The translations under genes were made by a program, and so were the position numbers. This document shows, one piece after another, positions 25,130 to 35,700 of a stretch of 64,000 nt of DNA; position 1 is the first letter of the stretch; the number at the start of each line of letters is the position of its first letter. The notes beneath the pieces were generated by a model. That model did not search any database. It was not told where the DNA came from and saw nothing but the letters and a program-made list of their open reading frames with translations. This stretch comes from Streptomyces sp. E2N166 (GTDB lineage Bacteria > Actinomycetota > Actinomycetes > Streptomycetales > Streptomycetaceae), in NCBI RefSeq assembly GCF_003671715.1, contig NZ_RAIF01000012.1, positions 760,153 to 824,152 of the forward strand. Direction: 5' to 3'.

Positions 25130-25400
25130 TGCGGTCCTCCGAAGGACATCGTCATGATCCCTTGGGAGTGCGGGCGAGAAGGGCAACTCGCGGTGCCACC
25201 GCACTTTCGCCGCCACAGCGTGGCGGCCTCATTCGGGCCCGCTGACGGGGGCCAACCGGCGGGGCATTGGACCACCGAACGGGGTCGTTCCTCCCCGCGC
25301 TCAGGAGGGTCTTCGCCTCGGGGCGCGAGGCCGCCTTTCCAGCTTCCGGCGGCTCTCTCGACTCGCGTGATCCCGGGCTACTCGTCTCCATCAACGCGTT
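25130..25400 (-). promoter_or_regulatory. T-box riboswitch, Asp (GAC) specifier, translational type
   Basis: Leader of aspS. It contains the T-box core GGTGGCACCGCG (25189-25200), stem-I hallmarks (GAGTAG, AGAGAGCCGCC, GCTGGAAAGGCGGC) and GAAGAC with GAC at 25309-25311 in the specifier position. GTCCT-TCGG-AGGAC (25134-25147) would hide the ribosome-binding site until uncharged tRNA-Asp binds. CCCGCAC after the T-box can pair with GTGCGGT to form the alternative helix. Confidence 0.8.
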
Positions 25401-25470
25401 GTCCAGCAGGATACGGATCTCACGGGCACCGCCGCAATCAAGAACACACTTCTGAACGGGAGGAACGGCT

Positions 25471-25953
25471 GTGAGCGTGCCCGTGCGACGGGCGGTGGCC
25501 GCCGACGCCGGGGAATTGGCCCGCCTGCGCCAGCTATCGCTGACCTGCCCGGCGGTGCCTTGGAGCAGGCCCCGGGATGTACCGGACGGGCCGTGGGTCA
25601 AGGAGTGCCAGCAGGTGTTCGCTGCCATGCTCGATGGCCCGGACACGGCCGCCGCGTTCGTGGTGGATGCGGCTCCCGGCCGCGTGGCGTCCTGTGCGGT
25701 GGGGTTTCTTCTACCTCGACTTCCTGGCCCAGGGAGCAGCAAGCCGTTCAACGGTGACATCAGCACCGTCGCCACCGATCCCGAGTTCCGCAGGCGGGGC
25801 TATGCCCGGGCAGTGGTGACGGCCCTGATGGGCTGGATGGCCGTGCGCGGCTGCAAGCGCATCAGCCTCACGGCCAGCCCAGAGGGAGAGCCGCTCTATA
25901 CGTCGCTCGGGTTCGTGTATGACGAACCTCGGATGACCTGGCGGGTCCAGTGA
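25471..25953 (+). CDS. GNAT acetyltransferase
   Basis: 160 aa from GTG 25471, after GGGAGG. GNAT fold with acetyl-CoA pocket STVATDPEFRRRGYARAVV (V-x-P-x-x-RxxGxA), terminal YTSLGFVYDEPRMTW. Divergent to the T-box leader and aspS. It could acetylate a product or a toxic amine (self-protection), or be unrelated. Overlaps the next gene by GTGA, so both are co-translated. Confidence 0.88.
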   Translation: MSVPVRRAVAADAGELARLRQLSLTCPAVPWSRPRDVPDGPWVKECQQVFAAMLDGPDTAAAFVVDAAPGRVASCAVGFLLPRLPGPGSSKPFNGDISTVATDPEFRRRGYARAVVTALMGWMAVRGCKRISLTASPEGEPLYTSLGFVYDEPRMTWRVQ

Positions 25954-26900
25954 TTGCCCGGCACCGGAGCGACCAGAGCGTCCCGCTCGATCAGCACCCG
26001 GCGCGCGACGACGTCGCGCTGCGGCCGGCGGTGGAGGACGCCGCTATGGGCCGTTGGGAGGGGGCACGGGATCTGCTGGCGGCGACCGGCACGGACTGGG
26101 ACCGCCGGATCTTCCGCCTTCAGGTACTCGCCGAGGCCGGAGCCCGCCTACGGTTCGCCGACACCTGGGCAAGGGCCGAACCGCGCTCGCCCCACGCACT
26201 CGCCCTCCTGGCCAACGTTCAGGCCCTCCGGGCCATGATCGCCGGGCCAGGCAGCAGCGGTCGGGGCCTGATGGAGGAAGCCTGGGCCACCTGTCGCGCG
26301 ACCCTGGAAACGTGGCCGGAGGACGTGGCGCCGCTGGTCGTGATGCTCGCGCTGCTCCGCACCCACGCCCCGAACCGAAAGACCCTGAACGCGGTGTGGG
26401 ACGAGATCATCAAGCGCGACCGATGGAATCGCGAGGCGCACCACGAGGTCGTGACCTTCCTGCTCCCCCGCTACCACGGAGAGCAGGGCGAGGCGATGTG
26501 GTGGGCCGAGGAGCAGGCGGCCATCGCCCCTCAAGGGCTGCCGATCGCGGTTCTGCCACTCGTGGTGATCGCCGAGGCCCACCGGACCCGCCAGGAGCAG
26601 GACCGCGACGCTTACGGGCTCACCATCCATCCATGGGTCGACTGCCCGCAGATCGACCACGTGCTGGAGGGCTGGTGGCGCTACCGCGCCCCGCGACCGC
26701 ACGCCTGCTTCGCGGATGACGCCAACTACCTGGCTCACGCCCTGTCGTTCGCGAACCGTCACAGCGAGGCCCTGGAGGTCTTCGACGCGATCGGCCCGTA
26801 CGCCACACAAGTCCCCTGGTCGTACTGCGGACAGGCCCGCGATCTATTCCTGCGGCACCGCGCCTGGGCCTACAGCCCACCTCGGCGCCGACGCCGCTGA
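25950..26900 (+). CDS. TPR-like helical protein of unknown function
   Basis: 316 aa from GTG 25950. Repeated helix pairs such as RDLLAATGTDWDRRIFRLQV, ALLANVQALRAMIAG and SFANRHSEALEVFDAIG suggest a TPR-like solenoid; ends Arg-rich. No catalytic motif. Co-translated with the acetyltransferase and followed at 42 nt by the permease, so it probably belongs to the biosynthetic or export unit as a scaffold protein. Confidence 0.65.
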   Translation: MIARHRSDQSVPLDQHPARDDVALRPAVEDAAMGRWEGARDLLAATGTDWDRRIFRLQVLAEAGARLRFADTWARAEPRSPHALALLANVQALRAMIAGPGSSGRGLMEEAWATCRATLETWPEDVAPLVVMLALLRTHAPNRKTLNAVWDEIIKRDRWNREAHHEVVTFLLPRYHGEQGEAMWWAEEQAAIAPQGLPIAVLPLVVIAEAHRTRQEQDRDAYGLTIHPWVDCPQIDHVLEGWWRYRAPRPHACFADDANYLAHALSFANRHSEALEVFDAIGPYATQVPWSYCGQARDLFLRHRAWAYSPPRRRRR

Positions 26901-26942
26901 ACCCTCGAACTACCCCTTAAACGAACGAAGGACGGAAATCCC

Positions 26943-28469
26943 GTGCCCCTCGATGTCTCTCGCGTCTCTGACGAGGAACGCCTGAAGCAACTCGGCTACC
27001 AGCAGACGCTCTCCCGCTCCATGTCGGGCCGCGCCAACTTCGGCGTCAGCTTCACGATCATCTCCATCCTGTCCGGCTGCATGACCCTCTACGGCTACGG
27101 AATGAACACCGGCGGGCCAGCGGTGATTATGTGGGGCTGGCTGTTCGTCGGCTTCATGACGCTCTTCGTCGGGCTGTCCATGGCGGAGGTCTGCTCCTCC
27201 TACCCCACCAGCGCGGGCCTGTACTTCTGGGCGCACCGCATGGCGCCCGCAAGAACGGCCGCGGCATGGGCGTGGTTCACCGGGTGGTTCAACACCCTGG
27301 GCCAGATAGCCGTGACCGCAGGCATCGACTTCGGCGCCGCCACCTTCCTCAACGCCCTACTGGACCTGCAATTCGGCTACGCCGCCACGCCCGGCCACAC
27401 CATCACGCTGTTCGGGATCATCCTCGCCCTGCACGGCGTACTGAACACCTTCGGCGTGCGCATCGTCGCCTTCCTCAACGAGGTGTCCATCTGGTGGCAC
27501 ATCCTCGGCGTCGTCGTCATCTGCGGCGCCCTAGTGCTCATCCCTGACCACCATCAGTCGACCAGCTTCGTATTCGGCGAGTTCGTCAACAACACCGGCT
27601 TCTCGTCGAGCGTCTACGTGGTGCTCATCGGACTGCTCATGGCCCAGTACACGTTCACCGGCTACGACGCCTCCGCCCACATGACCGAGGAGACCATCGA
27701 CGCCTCCACCGCCGGCCCCAAGGGCATCGTCCGCTCGATCCTCGTCTCCCTCGCCGCCGGCTTCGTCCTGCTGTTCGGCTTCACCTACGCCATCCACTCC
27801 TACTCGGGCGCGCTCGAGTCGACCACCGGGGTGCCACCGGCGCAGATCCTGATGGACGCCCTTGGCGCGGTGGCCGGCAAGTGGCTGCTGCTGGTCATCA
27901 TCATCGCCCAGCTCTTCTGCGGCATGGCCTCAGTGACCGCCAACTCCCGAATGATCTACGCCTTCTCCCGCGACGGCGCGCTCCCCTTCTCCAGGACGTG
28001 GCACAAGCTCAACCCGGCCACTCGCACTCCCACGAACGCCGTCTGGCTCGCGACCGGTGGGGCCTTCGCGCTCGGCCTGCCCTATCTGTGGAACAGCACC
28101 GCGTACGCGGCCGTCACCTCGATCGCCACCATCGGTCTCTACATCGCCTACGTGATCCCCACCTTCCTCCGGCTGCGCCAGGGCGACAGGTTCGAGCGCG
28201 GCCCCTGGCACCTCGGCTCCTGGTCCACCGTCGTCGGCACGATCGCCATCGCATGGGTCTTGGTAATCACCGTGCTGTTCATGCTGCCGCAGACGTCACC
28301 AATCACCGCGCAAAACTTCAACTACGCGCCCATCGCCGTCGGCGTCGTCGTCGGCTTCTGCGGCGCCTGGTGGCTCATCTCGGCCCGCCGTTGGTTCCTC
28401 AAGCCGGCGCACTCTCGCGGCTCTGGTCTCAGCCGGGAAGCTCGCGGACAGGAGGCCCACCGCCGATAG
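26943..28469 (+). CDS. APC-family amino acid permease
   Basis: 508 aa from GTG 26943, after GAAGGACGG. About 12 membrane segments, with the APC signature in the first helices (NFGVSFTIISILSGCMTLYG, AEVCSSYPTSAGLYFWAH) and a mid-protein GYDASAHMTEET typical of BAT/GabP-like transporters. Moves amino acids or small amines by cation symport. In this cluster it may supply a precursor or export an amino-acid-like product. Ends the part-A operon. Confidence 0.92.
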   Translation: MPLDVSRVSDEERLKQLGYQQTLSRSMSGRANFGVSFTIISILSGCMTLYGYGMNTGGPAVIMWGWLFVGFMTLFVGLSMAEVCSSYPTSAGLYFWAHRMAPARTAAAWAWFTGWFNTLGQIAVTAGIDFGAATFLNALLDLQFGYAATPGHTITLFGIILALHGVLNTFGVRIVAFLNEVSIWWHILGVVVICGALVLIPDHHQSTSFVFGEFVNNTGFSSSVYVVLIGLLMAQYTFTGYDASAHMTEETIDASTAGPKGIVRSILVSLAAGFVLLFGFTYAIHSYSGALESTTGVPPAQILMDALGAVAGKWLLLVIIIAQLFCGMASVTANSRMIYAFSRDGALPFSRTWHKLNPATRTPTNAVWLATGGAFALGLPYLWNSTAYAAVTSIATIGLYIAYVIPTFLRLRQGDRFERGPWHLGSWSTVVGTIAIAWVLVITVLFMLPQTSPITAQNFNYAPIAVGVVVGFCGAWWLISARRWFLKPAHSRGSGLSREARGQEAHRR

Positions 28470-29059
28470 ACCCCGTCCGACAACCCGGGCCCCCAGCGTC
28501 GCGGTCAGCTCGTACGAGTAGTTTGTGCGCAGCGTGCGGACACGAGAGACGGCCTTCAAGCAGACGCACACCGCGACGCTCAGCCAGCTGGTCACAAACG
28601 ACTAACCCGTAAATGATCTACGAATGTGAGCAGGCTGCGTTTCACAGGCGCGGCAAGCCTTCGAAGTCATGCCACCCTCGGCTCACCACCGTGCCACCCC
28701 TCGTCTGTGGATCTGCGGAGGCACCGGGCCCTGTTGCTAACGCGGACCAATGGCTGGGTCCATCCCCGCGTGCCGATGGGCCCCTCAGGGCAGCGATCGG
28801 CACGCAGGCAACAGCGTTCGCCAGTCACGGAGTGCCGCCACGCCGATACCCGACCTACAAGCGTCCGCCGGCCGAGCCAGGACATCGTCAGCCACGCCGA
28901 CAAGGTCTTCGATCTGCCCATCCTGCCCCACGGACCGCGTGGTGCAGGCGGACATTGTCCAGGTGCTGCGGTTTCGAGGCGGCGCGCCAGCCACGTGTTC
29001 GCTGCGCTGCCCTGCCCGCAGCCCTCCGGAGTTCTTCGACGGCTCTCCGGCGCGGCACA
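28470..29059. other. 590-bp intergenic stretch with decayed sequence
   Basis: No supportable gene. Several frames are open but show no consistent codon bias or start. An imperfect inverted repeat lies near the left end: TAGTTTGTG (28519-28527) and CACAAACGACTA (28593-28604), possibly a mobile-element remnant. The region separates cargo parts A and B and may be a former junction. Confidence 0.45.
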
Positions 29060-29914
29060 TTAAAAGTCGTACACCGCGAAGTCGGCGATCGGGCGGTACC
29101 CGATCCGCTGGTAGAGGCCATTGCTGGTGGGGTTGGCCAGGTCCGCGAACAGCAGGACCTCCGCCGCGCCAGCGGATAGCGCGGCCCGGCTCACCTCGGC
29201 TGTCACGGCGCCCGCATAACCGCGGCCACGCAGGTGGGCCGGGGTATAGACGGGAGCCACCCGGATCTGGCCCGCGACCATGGGGGTCCTGCCCGCCATG
29301 GAGACGGGGGTACCGTCCGGGGTTTCCCACAGCGTGACGCGTTCGTCGGCGATGCGCGAGTCCGCCCATGAGCTGTTGTCCGTAGGAGGGGTTCCTCCGA
29401 TGGCGGTGACAAACTCCCGGTGCCAGAGCATGAGTTGCTCGCGGTCCTCCTCGCCCGCGACTCGCCCCCGGCCCTCAGGGAACGGCTCCGGCGGCGTGAG
29501 CGTGCCCAGGCCGTACAGACGCTCCTGCTCGTGCAGCGTCGGTCTCGCGCCCGTGTGCCGCTGCCAAGCCTCGGCGAAGGAGGCGGCGGTGTCGTGGTCC
29601 GCGTTGACGCCGGGGAGGGTGTGGCCGAGGTCGGCTAGGTGGGCAGCGAGGCTGTCGGCCTCTTCGGGGGTGAGGGGTGTGACGGTCAGGCGGCGGGGCG
29701 GGGTACGGAAGATGGTCGCGCGAACCTCGCACGCCCGCTCCAGCAAGCCGAAGATGGGTGCTTCGGAGCCGTACGCGTCCGTCCCCCGCGTACGCAGTGC
29801 CTCGGTCACCGTCAGTGGGACGGTGTGCAGGGCGGGACGCGAGTGCAGGAAGTCCCCGGCTCGAGCGAGAAAGTCGTCGAGGTCTTCGGTGAGGTGCCAG
29901 TCATCCGGGCGCAT
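29060..29914 (-). CDS. GNAT acetyltransferase with N-terminal extension
   Basis: 284 aa from ATG 29914, after AGGGA. C-terminal half is a FR47-like GNAT domain: QIRVAPVYTPAHLRGRGYAG (V-x-P-x-x-RGRGYA) and NPTSNGLYQRIGYRP. The N-terminal ~130 residues are a separate helical domain seen in many actinobacterial GNATs. The substrate is unknown. It is the only minus-strand gene between the permease and DISARM. Confidence 0.88.
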   Translation of the reverse strand: MRPDDWHLTEDLDDFLARAGDFLHSRPALHTVPLTVTEALRTRGTDAYGSEAPIFGLLERACEVRATIFRTPPRRLTVTPLTPEEADSLAAHLADLGHTLPGVNADHDTAASFAEAWQRHTGARPTLHEQERLYGLGTLTPPEPFPEGRGRVAGEEDREQLMLWHREFVTAIGGTPPTDNSSWADSRIADERVTLWETPDGTPVSMAGRTPMVAGQIRVAPVYTPAHLRGRGYAGAVTAEVSRAALSAGAAEVLLFADLANPTSNGLYQRIGYRPIADFAVYDF

Positions 29915-30111
29915 GCCTCATGTTCCCTCGTGCTGTAGGCAGTGCGCCTGCAGTTTTCCGTTGAGGAGAGAGCGGTGTTGGTGCCGGCTGCACCGCTCGG
30001 CGGTGTCGCTGGACCACGACGACTGAGCGGGCTGGATTGTCGCCCTCAACGGTGCAATATGAAAAGGTTGTTTGCCCACATTTGGTGCGCGGAGACCACT
30101 ACGGTATCGGC

Positions 30112-32535
30112 ATGGTTAGCGCGGTCGACCCGGTGATGGCGGGTGATCACGGCGGTCTTGCGGGAGCGGTGACTCGTGGCGTCCTCAAACGAGGTACAGG
30201 CGGGCGAGCCCTACCCTTTTCGCCAACGGGGTTGGACGTAGAGCTTCTCAGAGCGGTTGAGGCTGCGGCCGCCAGCCTCGTCCCGATCGCTATAGTCCTT
30301 CCGCTTCCGGGCACGGCGGCTCCTTTGCTGCTCGGCGCCGCCGCGCTCATTGGGGCGGTGATGCGCGAGCGATCACTCACGTCCCAGGCGGCTGTGGTGT
30401 CTCCGCATCTGGCTTCCCGCATTCTCTACGACCAGCTGTTCTTTAAGGATCAGCGCCTGGCTGACTACATACCCCGCACAGCGGTCAGTGTCGACGGTCG
30501 ACCCCGAGTCGTCGGCAAGCCACGTCGCGATGCTGGTGGGCGTCTTCACCTTGTCAGTGATCTATCTCGCCTATCCGGCTGGGCGGCGTGTCTTTCGGGA
30601 ATCGCTGTCGATGGCGCGGCTGTCGCTCCCGGCGAGCTCCGGAAGTTCCTCGTGACCTACGCGACTGTGCCGCTCGTCTATCTCACCGCCGACCCTGGCG
30701 ACCCGGGGCTGGAACACGTACGGGAAGCGGACGGGGTCGTTTGGGGCTGGGACGCCGGGAGCCTCGTGGCCGCGCTCGACCGTGATGTTCCATCCCAGTA
30801 CGCGAACGCTGGTCCACTTGTCACCAGCGCGGCGGTGTTGCGGCATGCCTCGCGGTCGGAGGTTGTCGTCGTGGCTCCGGCGGAAGGCGAGACGTCTACT
30901 TTGGACACCGCGCTGAGTGCTCTGTGGGAACGCATCGCGCGCCTGAGCGCCGTCAGCGGTGTGGAGTCCTCAATAACACAGGGCCATGGACTGCGCTGGG
31001 CACGAGGACTGTTCAACACGTTGTCGATGCTCCCTATATCGCCAGCCAGATACGACAAACACACTGGACACGGCCCCTATGCCGTCCGTCTCGGCGAGGC
31101 CGTATCAACGGCCAGGGCACTCGCTCGACATACCGGTCGAGAGGCCGCCGGCCACTGGTTCGGGGTCGCCGACGCCCTTTCCAACGCATTGGTGGCGGCG
31201 GCACGTGAGGAACGGCTGACACATCTCATTCGCTGGGCTGCCACGTGTGTGTCTGAAGGACGACGATCGCTCCTGCTCGTCCGCAACTCGGCCGCGCGAG
31301 TGGCCTTGGTCGACGCCATGAACGAGGCGCTGGAGACGCCGCTCGGCTGGGACGACTGGGTCAGAGTAGCCACCATGGCCGAACTCGTGGCTGGACGGCT
31401 CGACACGTCCGATGTACGCGAGATCCGGGTCCCGGGGCCATTGCCGCGTGCCCGAGCGGGACTGCTGGCGCTACCGCCCGTCCCTCTGCTGTCCGTGCTG
31501 ACGACCGGCCCCTTCGAATGCCAGCGGGCACTGCGACAGGCTAGGTGGGCACGTTCGGCGTTGAGGAGTATCCGTGAGGAGACGACGACGTGTTCAGCAC
31601 CACGCCTGTCCTTGGTGACCGCCTCCAATAGACGCCTTCCTGAGACGGACGTGCGGCTCCTCGCTGGGGAAGTCGAGGTTCTGCCGATGTCCTGGCCGCG
31701 GTTGCCCGGCGACACTGGCCAGTGGGACCCGTTCGACGCGCGCATCCCAGAGTTGTTACGGCGGGTCGTCGATGAACGTGGCCCAGGGCGCGACGAGGAT
31801 GACGCGCCAGCCCCCACTCGCGTCGTCGGCGGCTTGGCCCAGGCGGAAGTGCCGGTCCTGGCCTTCGAGTTGTACGGCGGGGATCGCGAAGGGCTGCTCT
31901 TTGCCGCCCCCAACGACGTGCTGACACGGCGGAGAGGGATGGAGCTGCAAAGAGTCGCCGCCAAGTCGCTTCTCGCAGGGGATGTCATCTTCCTGGTCGA
32001 TCACGACGCACGACGCGACCTTCTCGGTGCGGTCATTGGAAAGCTGTCGGAGACAGCCACGTACGCCCCGTTGGCGGTACTGGTCGACTTTTGGCACCGC
32101 AGAGCGAGGCTCGTCGCGCGGTCCGGAATGACATATCGCGACATACTCCGCCGAATGCACGGCACGTCGATCACCTCGGAGCAGGCGATTGGCTCATGGG
32201 TGAGAGGAGAGGTCAACGGCCCGCAGGATCCGGCCGATGTACGGCGGTTCGCCCTCGCCGTGCAGGACCGGGTACTGCTCGCACAGGCGGAGAGAGTCGG
32301 CTGGGCGTTGAAGACGCTGCAGATCGTGCACCGTAAGGCGGGACGCTGGTTGTCCTCCCAAATCAGCGGGGCCGACCCGCGCCCCAACGAGACGCTGATC
32401 GACGTGAACCTGGGGCTCCGTGTCTCGGATCTGCTGGATAGCGTGACGGCGCATACCGTCGGGGCGGTCGATCGAAGCGCGCGCACCGTCGCGGCGCACG
32501 AGGTGGGGCGCCTGCTCCCTCGAACAGACGAGTGA
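30112..32535 (+). CDS. drmE: DISARM protein DrmE
   Basis: 807 aa from ATG 30112; an upstream GTG (30037) in frame is less likely. Near the N-terminus is a strongly hydrophobic stretch (SLVPIAIVLPLPGTAAPLLL) and later mixed alpha/beta domains, without known catalytic motifs. The call rests on size and position: it immediately precedes drmA-drmB-drmC, exactly as DrmE does in class 2 DISARM systems, where its job is not known. Lower GC than the phage genes, consistent with transfer as a unit. Confidence 0.75.
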   Translation: MVSAVDPVMAGDHGGLAGAVTRGVLKRGTGGRALPFSPTGLDVELLRAVEAAAASLVPIAIVLPLPGTAAPLLLGAAALIGAVMRERSLTSQAAVVSPHLASRILYDQLFFKDQRLADYIPRTAVSVDGRPRVVGKPRRDAGGRLHLVSDLSRLSGWAACLSGIAVDGAAVAPGELRKFLVTYATVPLVYLTADPGDPGLEHVREADGVVWGWDAGSLVAALDRDVPSQYANAGPLVTSAAVLRHASRSEVVVVAPAEGETSTLDTALSALWERIARLSAVSGVESSITQGHGLRWARGLFNTLSMLPISPARYDKHTGHGPYAVRLGEAVSTARALARHTGREAAGHWFGVADALSNALVAAAREERLTHLIRWAATCVSEGRRSLLLVRNSAARVALVDAMNEALETPLGWDDWVRVATMAELVAGRLDTSDVREIRVPGPLPRARAGLLALPPVPLLSVLTTGPFECQRALRQARWARSALRSIREETTTCSAPRLSLVTASNRRLPETDVRLLAGEVEVLPMSWPRLPGDTGQWDPFDARIPELLRRVVDERGPGRDEDDAPAPTRVVGGLAQAEVPVLAFELYGGDREGLLFAAPNDVLTRRRGMELQRVAAKSLLAGDVIFLVDHDARRDLLGAVIGKLSETATYAPLAVLVDFWHRRARLVARSGMTYRDILRRMHGTSITSEQAIGSWVRGEVNGPQDPADVRRFALAVQDRVLLAQAERVGWALKTLQIVHRKAGRWLSSQISGADPRPNETLIDVNLGLRVSDLLDSVTAHTVGAVDRSARTVAAHEVGRLLPRTDE

Positions 32536-32749
32536 GCGCGTCGCTCAACTGGCTTAAAAGGCACACTAGTTAGGGCCGTTCGGGCGGCAGCGGTCAGTGC
32601 ATCGCGCTAAAGTGTCGCCCATCTAAAGCCGCGCAGTCACGCACTTAGCTCTTCCTCGACTTAAACCACATGAGGGTCACGCGAGGGGGTCTCCCCCCGG
32701 ACGGGCCAACCGGCTATACGCCTACCGTTCACAACACAGGAGCTTCGCC

Positions 32750-35700
32750 ATGTCGGCATTCCCTCATGGCCGTGCGTCCGCACCGGCCAATACGCCTGCC
32801 CAGCGATACGACGCCCTGCTCGCGAGCCTCTCGCGCCGCGTCGTCAGTCAGGCTGTAGGCACTTCAATCCCTAGCGGCACCCGCCTCTTCGACCAGCCTC
32901 AGAAGCGCCTGTGGCTCGGCATGCTCGCGAGCGAGGCGAAGATGATCCAGGAGACGAACGCCGGTTTTCGCGGCCTCCAGATCACCCCTCCCGCGCAAGG
33001 TTTCACCTTCCGTGTACGGAGGTTGCCAAGCGAGCTGACCGTCGAGGTCAGCGCGTCCGCCTTCCTCGCGCTGCACCCAACGGTCGACGAGCAACGCGCG
33101 TCTATGGCAACAGAGGCGAGTACGCACGGGTCCGACGTGGCTGATGGGCTTGGCTCCGCGGCGGCGGACCACGCCCGCGATGTCCCCGCCACCGCTCGTT
33201 CGCCGCGAACACGAGTGTCCACCTTTGGGAACGGCCAGACTCCGGGATACCCGCTGGCTCAGGTGTGGACGAAGATCTCGATGACCCCGGTCAAGGTCAC
33301 GATTCCCCTGGTCTCAGGCGAGGCGCGTTCGGTTCGGGCGGGGGAGAGCGAGATCGCTACGGCGATGCGCTCGGCGACGGCGCGACATCAGCGGGAGCTC
33401 TACCGGCAGCGCCTGGCCGGCCCGCCCGTTGGCTCCCTGCCACGCGATCACGACCTTATCGACGAACGAACGTGGGCCTCCTACGAAGCTCAGAACTTGT
33501 TGGCTCCCGGTGACCTCACTCCACCTGAGCATCGGGCCGCTGTCGAGGTCGAGGTGAGGCCCGTAGACGGCTTCTACGAGATTTTCGTCGCCGTCGTGAA
33601 CACCACGCCCGCTCCGCGAGATCAGTTGGTCGACGGCAATCGGCCCTACGACGAGGCATACCTGGACACTCGCCTCTACGAGGTCGTCCTCTCGGCGACC
33701 GTGGACGCGCCCGTCGTACCGTACGAGCTGGAGCAGGTAGCCCAGTCGCATCGTTACGAGCGAACGGTCTCGGCCTTCGGACACGCCTCTCCGGTCACGT
33801 GCGAGACACGCGGGGAACGTACGGTCCTGAGTACGGAGTTCGCGGCTGAACAACCGACCTGGCGCGCGCATCCCAGGACGAAGTCCAAGGACGCCGACGG
33901 ACGAGAGACCCTGATTGACACTACCTTCGACTCGCTCATCGCGGATCCGATCGGGACAGTCGCGAGACTCGTGGATCTCCTTGACGTGTGGGTTGAGGAC
34001 AATTGGGGCATGTCCGCTCTCAATGCCCTCCACAAGGCCCGCGGTTGGAACGACGACGCGCGCGCCGAGGCGGAGGGGGCCGCTCTGGAAGCCCGAGCGG
34101 AGGCCAGCTGGGTCCGCGCTGGGCTCGAGACCCTACGCACCAACCCCGATGTGCTGGCCGCCTTCGTGGCGGCGAACAAGGTGGTCAAAGCTGCCGCGGC
34201 GAACGAGTACACGGCCTGGCGACCCTTCCAGATCGCCTGGATCGTCGGCTGCCTCCCCGGCATGGTCGACCCCAGGAAGCACCGCGAGGTCAACATCGTC
34301 TGGTTCCAGACGGGTGGTGGCAAGTCGGAGGCCTACCTCGGATTGATGCTGGTCACTCTGTTCTACGGCAGGTACACCGGCGTCACGCGCGGGACGCAGG
34401 TGTGGGCTCGCTTCCCCCTGCGCCTGCTGGCCCTCCAGCAGACAGAGCGATTCGCGAAGATGGTGCTGCACGCGGAGGTCCTGCGGCGGCAAGACCCACG
34501 CATTCGCCACACGGGGGCGTTCGGTATCGGTTACTTCGTTGGTGGCGGCAACACACCGAACAAGCTGTACAAACCTGGCAACAACAGCTACCACGGGCCT
34601 GATCCCACGTCACCTGAGACAGCGGAGGCCTGTCGGGTGCTGGACGACTGCCCGCTGTGCCGCTGCCCGCTCGCGGTGCGGTGGGACGATCCCAGTCACA
34701 CCATGCGTCACATTTGCGAGAACGACGACTGCCGGCTCTCGGGGGTGTTGCCGGTGTGGGGCGTCGACGACGACATCTATCGCCGGGCACCCGCTGTCCT
34801 TGTGGGCACCGTAGACAAACTCGCGCAACTCGGACAGAATCAAGCGTTCCAGATCTTGCTCGGGCGGCCTCACTCCGTCTGCCCCAAGCACGGATACTCC
34901 TCCAATCCCAACTGGTGTGCGGTGTACGGGTGCCGTGAGAACCGGCTCCCCGTGCCGAAGGGATTCGGGCATGTGCGTCTGGAGATCGCGGACGAGCTCC
35001 ACTTGCTCGATGAGAGCCTTGGCGCTCTCGACGGCATGTACGAGTCACTACTCCAAAAGATCAGCGAGCACCTGAACAATGATCCGTTCCAGATCGTTGG
35101 GGCCACCGCGACGATCGAGGGATACAAGAACCAGGTGCGCCACCTCTACGACCGGGACGCGAGGCGCTTCCCCGTCAACGGTCCGGAGGCGGGAGAGACA
35201 TTCTGGTCCACCACCGAGATTGGCGATCCCCTGCGCCGCTACCTTGGCGTGCGCTCACGGGCGAGCACGATGGTCACCGCCACCCGAGAGGTCGCCGTCG
35301 TGCACGACCAGTGGGTACGTGACCTGTGCGCCAATCCCAAGAGCGTCGTTGCGGAAGCCGGCCTGGACGCCAACGACCCCGACATCGTCGAAGAGGCTCG
35401 AAAGGCCGGCGAAGACCTCTACGAGGTGCTGGTCACCTACTGTCTGCGCAATGAGGACCTGACGAGCTTCACCCGGGACCCCGCGGTGAGTGACCTCCTA
35501 GTCAGCCGTGACAACCTCGTGATCATCAACGGCGACGCCAGTCCCTCGGCCATTCGCGGGGCGGTTACCCGGCTGGTTGAACGTCCTGAGGACGAATCCG
35601 AGCGTGTCAAGATCATCGCTGCCACGAAGGCGATCGGGCATGGATTCGACGTCTCACGACTCGGCGTCATGGCCGTCATGGGAACCCCGACTCAGGCCTC

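Noticed and set aside
28613..29179. Plus-strand open frames between permease and GNAT
   Set aside because: No codon bias, no start signals and no domain; the region looks decayed.
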